Assembly: GCF_937616625.2 (NCBI RefSeq)
Contig: NC_065577.1
Location: forward strand, 8,101,001 to 8,165,000
DNA from: Mercurialis annua
Lineage: Eukaryota > Streptophyta > Magnoliopsida > Malpighiales > Euphorbiaceae
DNA length: 64,000 bases
Reading direction: 5' to 3'
Made by a program: the position numbers and the translations under genes. The number at the start of each line of letters is the position of its first letter. The stretch's first letter is position 1. The notes below the pieces were generated by a model, which was given only the letters and a program-made list of their open reading frames with translations, searched no databases and was not told the origin of the DNA. This document shows, piece by piece, positions 13,033-24,508 of this stretch.

Positions 13033-14079
13033 ATGGCAAACTGTTTGGGTGTAGCTTTGGTGTTTGCTTTGGCATGTTGTCTTGTAGATGCTAGGTTAAA
13101 CTTTGGGGAGAAGCCTAAAGGTAGCGAACCTCCTCCATCGGGACAAACTCCACCTATTATAAATTCTCCGCCACCACCATCATTTCGACACATCTATTTT
13201 GGCGAGAAGCCAAAAGGTGGAGAACCTCCTCCATCCGGGCAAACTCCACCTATTATAAATTCACCGCCGCCACCATCATTTCGACACATTCATTTTGGCG
13301 AGAAGCCTAAAGGTGGAGAACCTCCTCCATCCGGGCAAGCTCCACCTATTATAAATTCGCCGCCGCCACCATCATTTCGACACATTCATTTTGGCGAGAA
13401 GCCTAAAGGTGGAGAACCTCCTCCATCCGGACAAGCTCCACCTATTATAAATTCACCGCCGCCACCATCATTTCGACACATTCATTTTGGCGAGAAGCCT
13501 AAAGGTGGAGAACCTCCTCCATCCGGGCAAACTCCACCTATTATAAATTCACCGCCGCCACCATCATTTCGACACATTCATTTTGGCGAGAAGCCTAAAG
13601 GTGGAGAACCTCCTCCATCCGGGCAAGCTCCACCTATTATAAATTCACCGCCGCCACCATCATTTCGACACATTCATTTTGGCGAGAAGCCTAAAGGTGG
13701 AGAACCTCCTCCATCCGGGCAAACTCCACCTATTATAAATTCACCGCCGCCACCAGCATTTCGACATATTTATTTCGGCGAGAAGCCTAAAGGTGGAGAA
13801 CCCCCTCCATCCGGGCAAGCTCCACCTATCATAAATTCACCGCCGCCACCATCATTTCGACACATTTATTTTGGCGAGAAGCCTAAAGGTGGAGAACCTC
13901 CTCCATCCGGGCAAGCTCCACCAATTATAAACTCACCGCCGCCGCCAGCATTTCGACACATTTACTTTGATGAGAAGCCAAAAGGTGGAGAACCTCCTCC
14001 ATCCGGACAAACTCCACCTATCATAAATTCACCACCACCGCCATCATTTAGACATATAAGTTTTGGAGAATTGCCTTAA
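13033..14079 (+). CDS. Secreted proline-rich protein with ten 32-residue tandem repeats
   Basis: Single exon, 348 residues. Residues 1-20 form a signal peptide (MANCLGVALVFALACCLVDA), then RLN, then exactly ten 32-residue units from residue 24 (96 bp each, 13102-14061), ending in the stub FGELP. A unit runs FGEKPKG-GEPPPSGQ-A/T-PPIIN-SPPPP-S/A-FRHI-H/Y. SPPPP is the extensin-type hydroxyproline arabinosylation motif, but there are no tyrosine cross-linking motifs of the classical extensin kind. The FG--PKG---PPSG and RH elements recall IDA-type peptide hormones (inference). Units are nearly identical at the DNA level, which points to recent homogenisation. The stop is a TAA where the sister gene has AAA (lysine); a related tail stays readable to 14136. 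The role is unknown: cell-wall glycoprotein or multi-peptide precursor. I chose this start because it gives the signal peptide and is shared with the sister gene. Confidence 0.85.
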   Translation: MANCLGVALVFALACCLVDARLNFGEKPKGSEPPPSGQTPPIINSPPPPSFRHIYFGEKPKGGEPPPSGQTPPIINSPPPPSFRHIHFGEKPKGGEPPPSGQAPPIINSPPPPSFRHIHFGEKPKGGEPPPSGQAPPIINSPPPPSFRHIHFGEKPKGGEPPPSGQTPPIINSPPPPSFRHIHFGEKPKGGEPPPSGQAPPIINSPPPPSFRHIHFGEKPKGGEPPPSGQTPPIINSPPPPAFRHIYFGEKPKGGEPPPSGQAPPIINSPPPPSFRHIYFGEKPKGGEPPPSGQAPPIINSPPPPAFRHIYFDEKPKGGEPPPSGQTPPIINSPPPPSFRHISFGELP

Positions 14080-14136
14080 GGTGGAGTTCCTCTGTCCAGC
14101 CAAACTCCACCTATGATAAATCCGACATCCTACTGA
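14080..14136 (+). pseudogene. Lost C-terminal unit of the 10-repeat gene
   Basis: In frame after the TAA there are 18 codons (GGVPLSSQTPPMINPTSY) and a TGA at 14134-14136. They align with the intact last unit of the sister protein. This marks a nonsense change that removed the final unit, followed by mild drift. Confidence 0.75.
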
Positions 14137-14492
14137 TCTACAACACCAGTGCAATATTTGCCATTGATTCGATGATTTTGAAATGTATTTTAGAATTGTT
14201 GGAATTGTAATAAGTTGAAATTTGAATCTTTTAATTATCATTTGTACGTTGTTTGCAAATTCATGAGTATATGGTCTTCTACTATTATTATTTTTATTAT
14301 TTTACATACTTCAATGAAGCAATCAATTAAATTAAGCAGAATATATATGAACTACTCTATGTTTTTCTTCTAAATGTGTTATCACTTGTCACTACAACTT
14401 TAGAATAAACCAACAAAACATTAATAACATACAATCCATCTACCTTGTTTTGCATGTCGTCAATTAGAGCTCACAATCCATCAATTTATCAA

Positions 14493-14996
14493 GGCCTAAT
14501 CACTCAAAAAACCCTCACCTTTAATATTTTTTTCAATTCCACCCTGACGTTGAAAATTTGTCAATTTTACCCACTTTTGAATTTTCCGTTTTCAATTGTA
14601 CCCCAATTTTTTAATTTTTATTAATTTTTTAACTTAAATGATGAAATCATTCAATTAACTAAGTTTAAACATGAAATTAAATTCTTTTTTATTCTAAAAA
14701 TTACAAATAAGTCCTTTATTTTTAAAAATTAACTAAAATCCATAATCATATTAACACTAACTTAAATTTTTAATTAATTTAACTAAATTTAAATAAATTT
14801 TAAAAACGTACAATTAATATATGCTAGACATGGAGAATATTTTAAACAAATTTACAAACGAAAAAGACGTTAATTTAATTTTTCAGGGTACAATTGAAAC
14901 ACAAAAATGTAAAATAGGGTAAAATTGACAAATTTTCAACGTCAGGGTATGATTGAAAAGGGGCTAAAAGGTCGGAATTTTTTAAGACATTAGACC
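14493..14996. mobile_element. Palindromic TIR element of the GGCCTAAT group
   Basis: Left arm GGCCTAATCACTCAAAAAAC then CACCTTT, CAATTCCACCCTGACGTTGA and CAATTGTACCCC; the right arm is the inverted copy ending TTTTTTAAGACATTAGACC. It shares the module order of the elements at 6959, 12382 and 55685. It lies between the two duplicated gene segments. No coding capacity. Confidence 0.65.
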
Positions 14997-15403
14997 ATTT
15001 ATCAATATTGTTTATCGATCATTATATTTTTTTTCTTCTGTTTTTAGTAGTTTAATTAAACAAAACTTCAAACCATTATTTGTTTTGGATAAATAATTAT
15101 TAAATTAGTTTGTCCCTATGTTGTAGTAAGGTAGGGCGGTAAATCCATCGTTAGGTCAATACTCTATTTACTTTTTATTATTTATTTGAAGTATTGTATG
15201 TTTGCAATTTTGCATATGAGTCCCCATCAATTCCTTGAGAAAAGTAAAGTCAAATCTCTAATTGATTTTATGGTGCAAATAAACCCAGATAAATCCCAAT
15301 TGCCCAAGTTTTATGAACTTCTAATTCTGCATTAATTGCGTGATCCTGGCGCCTTTTAGCAGTTATAATTGTATTTTTTTTCTGTTCAAATCATCTGAAA
15401 AGG

Positions 15404-15583
15404 GGAAAATTCTTACCTAGACCTGATCCATGAATTTTCCATGCACCTATTCAATGAGGTGTTAGAAAATCTAACACAACTTTCTCTCTCTTCTCATTTT
15501 TTTTATTTTTTTTTATTTCTTTAACACCTTATTGGATGGGTCCATAAATTTTTCATACACCAGATCTAGGTAAGACTTTTCCA
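15404..15583 (+). mobile_element. MITE of the CTTACCTAGACCTG family, copy 1
   Basis: 180-bp element with ends GGAAAATTCTTACCTAGA and TCTAGGTAAGACTTTTCC. It is flanked by TGAAAAGG at 15396-15403 and 15584-15591, an 8-bp target duplication. The interior has GTGTTAGAAAATCTAACACAAC and TTTCTCTCTCTTCTCAT. Related copies lie at 26723-26854 and 44474-44651. Confidence 0.8.
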
Positions 15584-16182
15584 TGAAAAGGAATCAACAT
15601 CCTTTGAAGTTTGAACTAGAAATAGATAAAAGATTACCAATTAAAAAAAAAGAATACTATTTAATTAACAAACATTATATTTATTTTGAATACTTGAAAA
15701 TATTTCAAAGTTGAGAAGTTTTTTTTTTATTAAGGTGAATTTATTTGATCATCAGTTTTGAAACTTAATGAAGTGATGAAGAATCCATCAAAACAAAATT
15801 CGTTAATTAAGATTGCTTGTTTACAGAATTAATTTTTTTTAAAAATCGTATGCGGCTATTATGCCCCGATTAAAATGATTCATTATTTTCTTCCCTGAAA
15901 AATATTATATGGAAGGTATCCATATATGTAAATGCATATTTAATAGTACTACAAAGTAAATTTGGATTTTTTTTAAATTACAAATGTTATGAAAGCTGTC
16001 ATAACTCATAATGTCGTAATGAAATAAATAAATTAATATTGGCATGCGTTGAATTAATGAATTTCAAATAGAAATAAAATTACATTAATTCCAATTTTGC
16101 ATGAGCAAATCCTAACGTTAAAAAAAATCAAATACCATATTAAGATTCACAAATAATTTACTAAAAAGGTGAGTCAGGCGTG

Positions 16183-16190
16183 TATAAAAA
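16183..16190 (+). promoter_or_regulatory. TATA box of the mixed-repeat secreted protein gene
   Basis: TATAAAAA, 78 bp before the ATG at 16261. The leader with CACTAAGCAGTTTAGCTGAGAAATC-like text is conserved with the sister gene. Confidence 0.75.
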
Positions 16191-16260
16191 GAGGAACCGA
16201 TGAAACATATTTTCATGCACTAAGCAGTTTAGCTGAGAAATCAAAATCAAAATCAAAATA

Positions 16261-17100
16261 ATGGCAAACTGTTTGATAGTAGTTTTGGTGTTTGCTTTGG
16301 CATGTTTTCTTGTAGATGCTAGGTTAAACTTTGAGGAGAAGCCTAAAGGCGGAGAACCTCCATCCGGGCAAGCTCCACCTATTATAAATTCGCCGCCGCC
16401 ACCACCATCATTTCGACGTATTTATTTTGGCGAGAAACCAAAAGGTCGAGTTCCTCCATCCGGACAAGCTCCAAGTATTACACCGTCATTTAGACATATT
16501 TATTTTGGCGAGAAACCAAAAGGTCCAGTTCCTCCATCCGGACAAGTTCCACCTATTACACCGCCATTTAGACATATTAATTTTGGTGAGAAGCCTAAAG
16601 GCGGAGAACCTCCATCCGGACAAGCTCCACCTATTATAAATTCGCCGCCGCCACCACCAACATTTCGACATATATATTTTGGCGAGAAGCCAAAAGGCCC
16701 AGTTCCTCCATCCGGACAAGTTCCGCCTATTACACCGCCATTTAGACATATTAATTTTGGCGAGAAGCCTAAAGGCAAAGAACCTCCATCCGGACAAGCT
16801 CCACCTATTATAAATTCGCCGCCGCCACCACCAACATTTCGACATATATATTTTGACGAGAAGTCAAAAGGCCCAGTTCCTCCATCCGGACAAGTTCCGC
16901 CTATTACACCGCCATTTAGACATATTAATTTTGGCGAGAAGCCTAAAGGCAAAGAACCTCCATCCGGACAAGCTCCGCCCATTATTAATTCGCCGCCGCC
17001 GCCATCATTTAGACATATAAGTTTTGGAAAATTGCCAAAAGGCAGAGTTCCTCCGTCCGGCCAAACTCCACCTATTATAAATCCGCCATTATACTACTGA
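16261..17100 (+). CDS. Secreted proline-rich protein with alternating 32- and 26-residue repeats
   Basis: Single exon, 279 residues. Signal peptide MANCLIVVLVFALACFLVDA, then RLN, then eight units and a 25-residue terminal unit ending INPPLYY. Long units (31-32 residues) carry PPIIN-SPPPPP-FRHI. Short units (26 residues) read FGEKPKG-PVPPSGQ-VPPITPP-FRHIN. The order is long, short, short, long, short, long, short, long, terminal. The terminal unit starts FGKLPKG-RVPPSGQ, which resembles the IDA precursor block FG-LPKG-PPS. It is the tandem paralogue of 13033-14079 and keeps the full C terminus. Signal peptide and repeats imply secretion; whether the product is a wall protein or is cut into peptides is not known. 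Antisense open frames across this gene are by-products of its repeats. Confidence 0.85.
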   Translation: MANCLIVVLVFALACFLVDARLNFEEKPKGGEPPSGQAPPIINSPPPPPSFRRIYFGEKPKGRVPPSGQAPSITPSFRHIYFGEKPKGPVPPSGQVPPITPPFRHINFGEKPKGGEPPSGQAPPIINSPPPPPTFRHIYFGEKPKGPVPPSGQVPPITPPFRHINFGEKPKGKEPPSGQAPPIINSPPPPPTFRHIYFDEKSKGPVPPSGQVPPITPPFRHINFGEKPKGKEPPSGQAPPIINSPPPPSFRHISFGKLPKGRVPPSGQTPPIINPPLYY

Positions 17101-17340
17101 TCTACAACACCAATGCAATATCTGCAATGGATCCGATGATTTTGAAATGTATTTTAGAATTGTTGGAATTGTAATAAGTTGAAAATTGAATCATTTAATT
17201 ATCATTATTATATGTTATTTGCGAGTTCATGACTTCTACTATTATTATTTTTATTATTCTACATATTTCGGTGAAGCAAGCAATTAAATTCAGCAGAATG
17301 AATTACTCTATGTTTTTCTTTTAGTGTTATCACTGGTGGT

Positions 17341-19854
17341 GGCTTGAAGAAAAAACATTAATTTGTATTAAAATAACAAAAGGCTAAATAACGAAAAAAT
17401 ACCAAATTTTGAAGAAAATTCCTTAAAAGTCCAACCTTTCAAAAATATTTGTATCGTCCTGAAACATAAAATTTCGTTTCAAAAATATCCAACCCTCAAA
17501 AAGCACAAGTTTTTTTTGCTTATGTGATGCCTATTGGTGCTGACGTGGCGTGCCATACATATGCCACCATGGAAAAAAATAAGTTAAAAGTACAAACAAA
17601 AAATATTTACACCCTCAAATTCTAAATAGTTTCAATTTAATTTTTAAATTTAATTAAAAAAATATATAATTAAACCTAAATAAATTTATTAAAATATAAT
17701 TAATTTTATTAAAAAAACTAAAGCCTCTTAATTTTTCATCGTTACCGCTGCCACCATTTTCCAAACGCCTCCATCACCGCCGCCGCCCGGCCGTCTTCTT
17801 CGTCCTTCGAAGAACATACCTATCTGGATTTTTGAATTTGTTATTAATTCCACAAATTTAACGACATATTTTTAATCTGTGGTTAATTTATCACTAAAAA
17901 ATAATTAATTAAAAAAATATAATTTTTTTATAACATAATCTGCCCAACCTCATTTGGATATGCTGCCCTGCACTTTGCTTTTTTTTCCATCTCCACATTC
18001 GTCAACCGTGTTCCAAAAAAGATCTAGTCATCTTTTTTCGTTGGCCCGTCCTCCTTACTTCTCAAAGTGAGAAAAAAACATGCTAAAAATCGCTAAATAA
18101 CACACAATCTTTTCATCAAATCACATATTAGATGTTTGTCACTACTTTCAGGTCATCCATACAATTTCATTTCCATTCACGAAATATCACATATGTCGTA
18201 AAGAAAAAAATCTGAATATTTCGAATTTTCCCGAATTTCTTACAAATGTAACTGTTTCATATTCGATTAATGAAATTTGATGAGTTCTCAAAAAAAAAAA
18301 CAACTACAAGCAAGCTTAGTTTCCGTAAAAATATATTTGGGAAATTAGATTGGATGACAAATTTAATATATATAATTTACACTAATTAATTTAATATACC
18401 AATGTATAATTTTTTTAAAGGTGGTCAAGAGACGGCCTATTCGAGAAGGTGGCTTCGCTGCTAATATTTAGACTAACATAATATATTTGTTTTTAGAAGT
18501 TTGGATTTCTTTTGTATCCATTCGTGATTGTTCTAGCTTTTTTGCCTTCCTCATCTTGAGGTAGAGCTAATGCAAATATCATTTATCAAAAAAAAAAACA
18601 TAATATATTTGTAACTTGCAGGCGCAAATTGTTATATCTACTTAAAATTAATACCTTAATTGATTTTTGAGTTCATAATTTATAGATGAATAGTTGATAT
18701 TTATGTTATTTTTATATATAAAAAAAGAGAAATAAACATGCGTAAAAGAGCGAAATGGCTTGAAATTATAGAATTATATATGTAGATAAATTAACGATAA
18801 TTTATATATGGAAAATGATTTGGAACTCGTACTTTAATTATTTTAGTAACATCCTACATTTATTAACTTAATAATAACAAAAAGCATAAAAATAAGATTT
18901 TTTTTCATTTTGACCCTATAAAAATATTATATTGGTTATTAAAAAATATAATTTTCGTAATAACCCTACAAGAAAAGAACACTCCCAAATTGAAAACAAT
19001 AGCACTAAATAAGGAAATAGCTCACAAAAGACGAATGTTTGTAAGCATTTTCTATATAAAGCTATCAAACTTTAAATACAAATCTTATCTTTGTATTCAC
19101 CCAACACATTCTTGGTTGTTTTCTTTATATATTATTACACTCACTGTCACTGAAAATCTCCTGCAAATAATATAATTAATTCTCATTATTTACGCTAGCC
19201 TTTATGCATTACATTCTTTCTAATCTTCCATGAAAATCCCACAAAATTATATTTAACCATTTGTGGATCTTACTTTTATGGCCAATTGAAAGTTGAATTT
19301 CTTCACCATTTCCTAATTTTAGTTGACATGTATTTTTAAATTTACTGAAATATTTTTAGTTCGGTTCAATTCTAGTCGATTGGTTTAAGTTCAGTTTGAT
19401 TTTTTGAATTCAGTTTGTACTAAAATTATACTGAATTTTCGATCATTTTCTTAGAATGTCAAACATAATCAAATCGAGTTTGCCGATTTAATTCGGTTTG
19501 GTTGGCTTTTTACACACCCTTAAAGTCTATCTCCAATATCTTCAGTTGCATTTCTCAACATTCTTGTATTTTCCTCAACACTCTAAAATCTAAGAACTTG
19601 AATTTTTTTAAGATTCATTTGCATTTAAAGCATATCTACACCGATAAACTGATAATTGATTTATCAGTCGAGGTAATTTAGAGAGGGTGGACACTCAGGT
19701 AAATCAAAATAATCATTTGTATGGAAAGTATTAAAAATTAAAAAATTTAAGATTTTATTTTCTTATTTGGTCTTACATGATCTTGTAGGCTCATCAAAAT
19801 TTGACTGTTAATTGGATGCAAATTAAAGGTGTTTGGAAGAACATTATATAAGAT
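17341..19854. other. AT-rich intergenic region
   Basis: No gene is seen. Near 17385-17520 is one arm of a palindromic element (GGCTAAATAACGAAAAAATACC onward), and 17735-17830 is a short GC-rich patch. The rest is simple AT-rich DNA. Confidence 0.4.
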
Positions 19855-22288
19855 ATGGGAAAACAAGGGCCTTGTTACCACTGTGGTATCCATAGTAAGT
19901 ATTCTTTTTCTTTAAATTATGTGTATACTAGTCATATTCCCGCGTAATTGCGCGGGATCAATATTATTATATTTTCTAAAATGTTTTGCTATAATAAATT
20001 TTGATGTAATTGTCATAAAAAAATCTCCATTTTTTATATTTTTTTCGATTTAAGTATATTATACTAAACGTGGCAATCTACATTTCCAATATTTTCAAAT
20101 ATTTCATTCTATAGCCTAGTGTCCTTTTGAGAGTTTTTTTTTCTTTTTTACAGAAAAATAATGCCATTTTAACCATTTTGAATGACAAAAACGTCATATA
20201 AGACATTTGAACTGTAAAATGTCAAAAATGAAAGGTTGAACCTTTTTATGCCAAAAAACAAAAAGATGGAATGCGGGGTACCACGTTTATTACAATGTGC
20301 TTAAATCGGAAAAAATGCGAAAGATGAAGATTTTTTTACAATAATAATCAAAAATTTTATAGAACATATACATAAAATTTTATAAATTGAAAATAGATTT
20401 AAAAAAATTATATCATAAAAACAGAATAAATAATTCATGTAAATCAAATTTATTATATTTAAATAGAATAAATAGTTCATATAAATAGTTAATTTATATA
20501 AATTTGAAATTTATTAAAAGGTAAAATTAAGATTTACTCATTCAAACAGACTTCAACTTTTTGACTTTTCTACTTATATTTCAAACTTTTAAAATCGTCA
20601 ATTTCATTCTATATTTCAATTTTTAATTTAGTTGCACTCATTTTTTCAAATTAAAGTGAAAGTATGTTTAAATATGTCTTCATATTTAGCATATAGGCTA
20701 ACAAAATATATTTTTTTAGAAAAATTCTAACTAAATCTTTAATGTCTTAAAAGGGTGCTAAAAACTATAAAACAAAATAAATTTTTGATAAATTTTAATT
20801 TTTGTCTGGTTCGATTTTAGACCAAAAATTTTAGTTATATTATTTGATTTCTATATATGAGAAGACAATTTATAAAAAAAATTAGTTAAATTATTTCAAA
20901 TTTAAATTTCAAATTCTACATTTTAAATTTTGTCTTTTAATTACAAGAATTTCAAATCTCTTACTTCAATTATAAAAAATTAAATCTTAATTTGACATCT
21001 AATATTTAAATAATAATAAATTAATTTTAAATACGTATAATTATTATTATTAATTTATTTTTTAAAAAGGTAGATTTAAAAAAATTAAAAAAATTAAAAA
21101 ATTAATTTTTCAAAAGAAAAACAAATCTGGTAAGTATAGTCGATATTTTTTTCGACTGAATCATTTCAGCTTACAATAAAAATTAACCAAATATTTTTAT
21201 GTTCAAAATCGAACTAAAAATTGTAATTTTATCGAATATAACTAAAATTCTTTATTATTCAAAACTGAATTAAATCAAACTTTTTAACAAACCAAATTGA
21301 ATTGGTCGGTTCAGTTGATTTGATTTTTTTTTTCCGATTTCATTATTATTGTTTAGTTTCATTAATTTAACTATAAAATTAATTTTTATAGCCGAACCGA
21401 TATAAAATGTACAAAAATTTAAAAAAATATTTTTTTTTCAAATTAAACTAAATTGGCCAGTTATGTTGGTTTCACTAATTTAGATTCGATTTTTATTAGG
21501 ACTTAACTACTTTTTTTATGTCAAAAATCCGATCGAATAAACATTTGCTATTAATTTGATGTTGTATTGAAGCTTTTTTAATATCTTTTAAAATATTAAG
21601 GGTTTATTTTCAGTATATATGTGTCAAATATAAAGAACATATTGAAATAATTTTTCGCTCTAATTTGAAAACAAAAATGAGTATAATTGAACTAAAAAAT
21701 GAAAAATACTATGAAATTAATGATTTTAAAAGTTTAAAATAAAATAAAAAAATCTAAAAAATAGAATATCATGATTAGGCCTAAAATTAAAATATATTAT
21801 TTAACAAAGTGAAAAATTGAATAAGAAACTTCAATAAATTTAGACCTAAAGTATACAAATACTTGAATTATAATTTGATTATTTATTTTAAATCAATAAA
21901 ATTTAATTTTAACTCCAAAATATTTAAAAAAAAATTATAATGAATGGTCTTTTTGTTTTAACAGATCGAACTAATATAGTTAATGTTGTACGCCGAAGGT
22001 TTATAAGTTACTTCTTAAAAAAATCCATAATCATATTTTTTAAATAGATTACGTGCTACGCACATGGCTCGTAATATAACTCGTCAATTTATATATTTAT
22101 TAAGTTTATTTTATAAGATATAAATAGAATACTTCAGTTAATTAATTTTTTAAAAATTAATTAACTTCAGTAATATTCACTTATAATTTATCAACTCAAT
22201 CCAATTTATCAAATTTATCAAATATATTAGTTAATTCTTATGTTGGAGATTTTATTTAAATCAAATTTATTTTAAGATTTTTGAATTT

Positions 22289-22333
<45 letters not shown>

Positions 22334-24454
22334 TTCTCTGATATTAAAAATATTTTATTAATTATTATTGGAATTTATTTGAATTATAGTAAACAAATAT
22401 ACTTATAATAATTCCATATTAATCTGTCTAAAATTATTACTTATTATTTTATTTAATAGCCTAATAAAATCATTAACCCCTTTTTTATCAACCAAAGAGA
22501 TGCGACTTTGCATTATAACTAGCCCTCACGTTCTTGCAAGAAAACCTAATTTTTTCCATACAACTCAAACTTGCAAAGTTGCAACAAAAAGAAAACTTGA
22601 AACAGTGGTGGCGTATTAGGTAGGGCTGGTAATTCGTGTCATCGTGTCATAAATGTATGGTGTATTCATCTAAAATAGACAAATTTTTTCAACCCAAACA
22701 TGACCCGTGTAATTAATCGTGTTAAAATGTCATACCCGAACACGAGCCGTTTATTAAACGGGTTAACACGTGTTGAACTGTCTAACCCATTTATTAAAAC
22801 AAGTTATAACAGATCATATGTGTAACATATTTAACACGGTTATTACTATTATGTTTAACATGTAACATATTTTTTAATTAATTAAGTATAATCAAATAAC
22901 AAACCTTCAAAAATAACATAAATTTTAATGATAAAAAAAACAAAAATTAATAAATTATATACATTATATGAATACATATGGTCACATATAATAATTTAAT
23001 TAATTATAATTAATAAATATATTTAAACGTGTCTTAAACGGGTTAGGCGGGTTTAACCAACTGTTTAACTCGCTATTTAACTATGTCATAAACGGGTTGA
23101 ACCCGTTTATGATTCAAATCCATATAAACTCAACCCAAACCCGCTTAATTTCAAATCGTGTCGTGTCTTGTAAACGGATAGTGTAGGAAATTGCTAACCC
23201 TAGTATTAGGATTATGAAAATTATAAAACACTACCAACTTCATAGTGTTTAATTTCTCACAATAAGTGTATTAGGATTGTGAAATTTAGACTTGTACACA
23301 ATTATTATTGACTGCTAATTATAAAAAGTTAAAATTATTAATCACCATAAAACCCCTAAATAAATAATGAATTGGTAATAAATTAGAAAGAGATATTAGA
23401 TAAAAGTGCATATCCCCTCCCCTTTCATTGTACTTTTATATATAGTATAAATAAGTTTATTCAATAAAAAATACCAAATCTTTGCGAGTTTAGTCTATAT
23501 CCAAATTTTTAAAAATCCCCTGTTTATCCCGTTTCTTCATATTCAGTATCTTCGTAGACATTTTTTGAATCAAACCAATTTTTTTACCAACGTGTCTGTC
23601 ACGTCACTGCCAACTCAACAAATTGATGACGTGACAATACTTCTAATTACTCATAATCTAACTAAACCACATGATAATAGGTTTCTTGCGGGAGACGAAA
23701 CTCTAAATATATTTATTCATACTTAAAAACTTGTCATATATGCATAGTTTGACCTAAAAACTTCCCTCTAAAATAAAATTATGTTTATGTGACACATTTT
23801 ACGTCAATTTAATGCATTCGCATAAATATATTTTATTTTCCATTACGCTAAATATTTTTTCATTATATTAATTTATTTAATTCTAGGCTTAATAGATACG
23901 ACAATCTAATTTTTAAAACTTTTTTAAATTCAAACAAAACTTCTAATTTCCATAATTATAACCCAATTTTAAAAGCTTGCAATAATTCTAATCTAATATA
24001 AAAAAATTAATTGATATGTCATGTAATGTATTAAAAAGAGCAAGTTGTTTTAAGAACCTCACATATACCATAATTAACAGTTTAATATTCCGTATTTGAA
24101 AATCATATTTAATGGTCTTTTATTTTTGATTCCGTTAACAATTAGAGGTTTCTATTAATTCCGTTAATAATTAGCTACTCACTTCTAAACGATTTGGTAT
24201 TTCACTTTCAATTTCATTTACGATTTGTTATCTCACTTTTATTTTATTAACGATATTGGTACCTCATTTTTAAATGATTTGATACCTCATTTCAATTTCG
24301 TTAACGATTTGATACAAAAAAATTAGCGGAATCCCCTAATTGTTTACATAATTGAGAGTGAGGAACTATTAAGTAGGATCTTCAAAAAAGAGGTGTCAAA
24401 CTGTAAGTTATGGTATATAGAGATCTCAGAATAATTTGCTTTATTAAAAAATTA

Positions 24455-24508
<54 letters not shown>

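Larger units (their letters stand above)
12050..14395 (+). repeat. Segmental duplication, copy A
   Basis: Collinear with 15645-17340 through upstream DNA, promoter, coding repeats and 3' region. Shared blocks include TTGAGAAGTTTTTTT, GCGGCTATTATG, AATGTTATGAAAGCTGTCA, the TATA region, and the 3' text CAACACCA-TGCAATAT and GAAATGTATTTTAGAATTG. Copy A differs by carrying the transposon at 12382-12755. Confidence 0.85.
15645..17340 (+). repeat. Segmental duplication, copy B
   Basis: Partner of 12050-14395, in the same orientation. It lacks the TIR element found in copy A and has small deletions. Similarity runs through promoter, gene and 3' flank, so the two genes arose by tandem duplication of at least 1.7 kb. 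Confidence 0.85.

Noticed and set aside
16486..16982. Long minus-strand open frames (119 and 160 codons) across the mixed-repeat gene
   Set aside because: They mirror the plus-strand repeats, have no signal peptide or promoter of their own, and arise because the repeat lacks stop codons in several frames.
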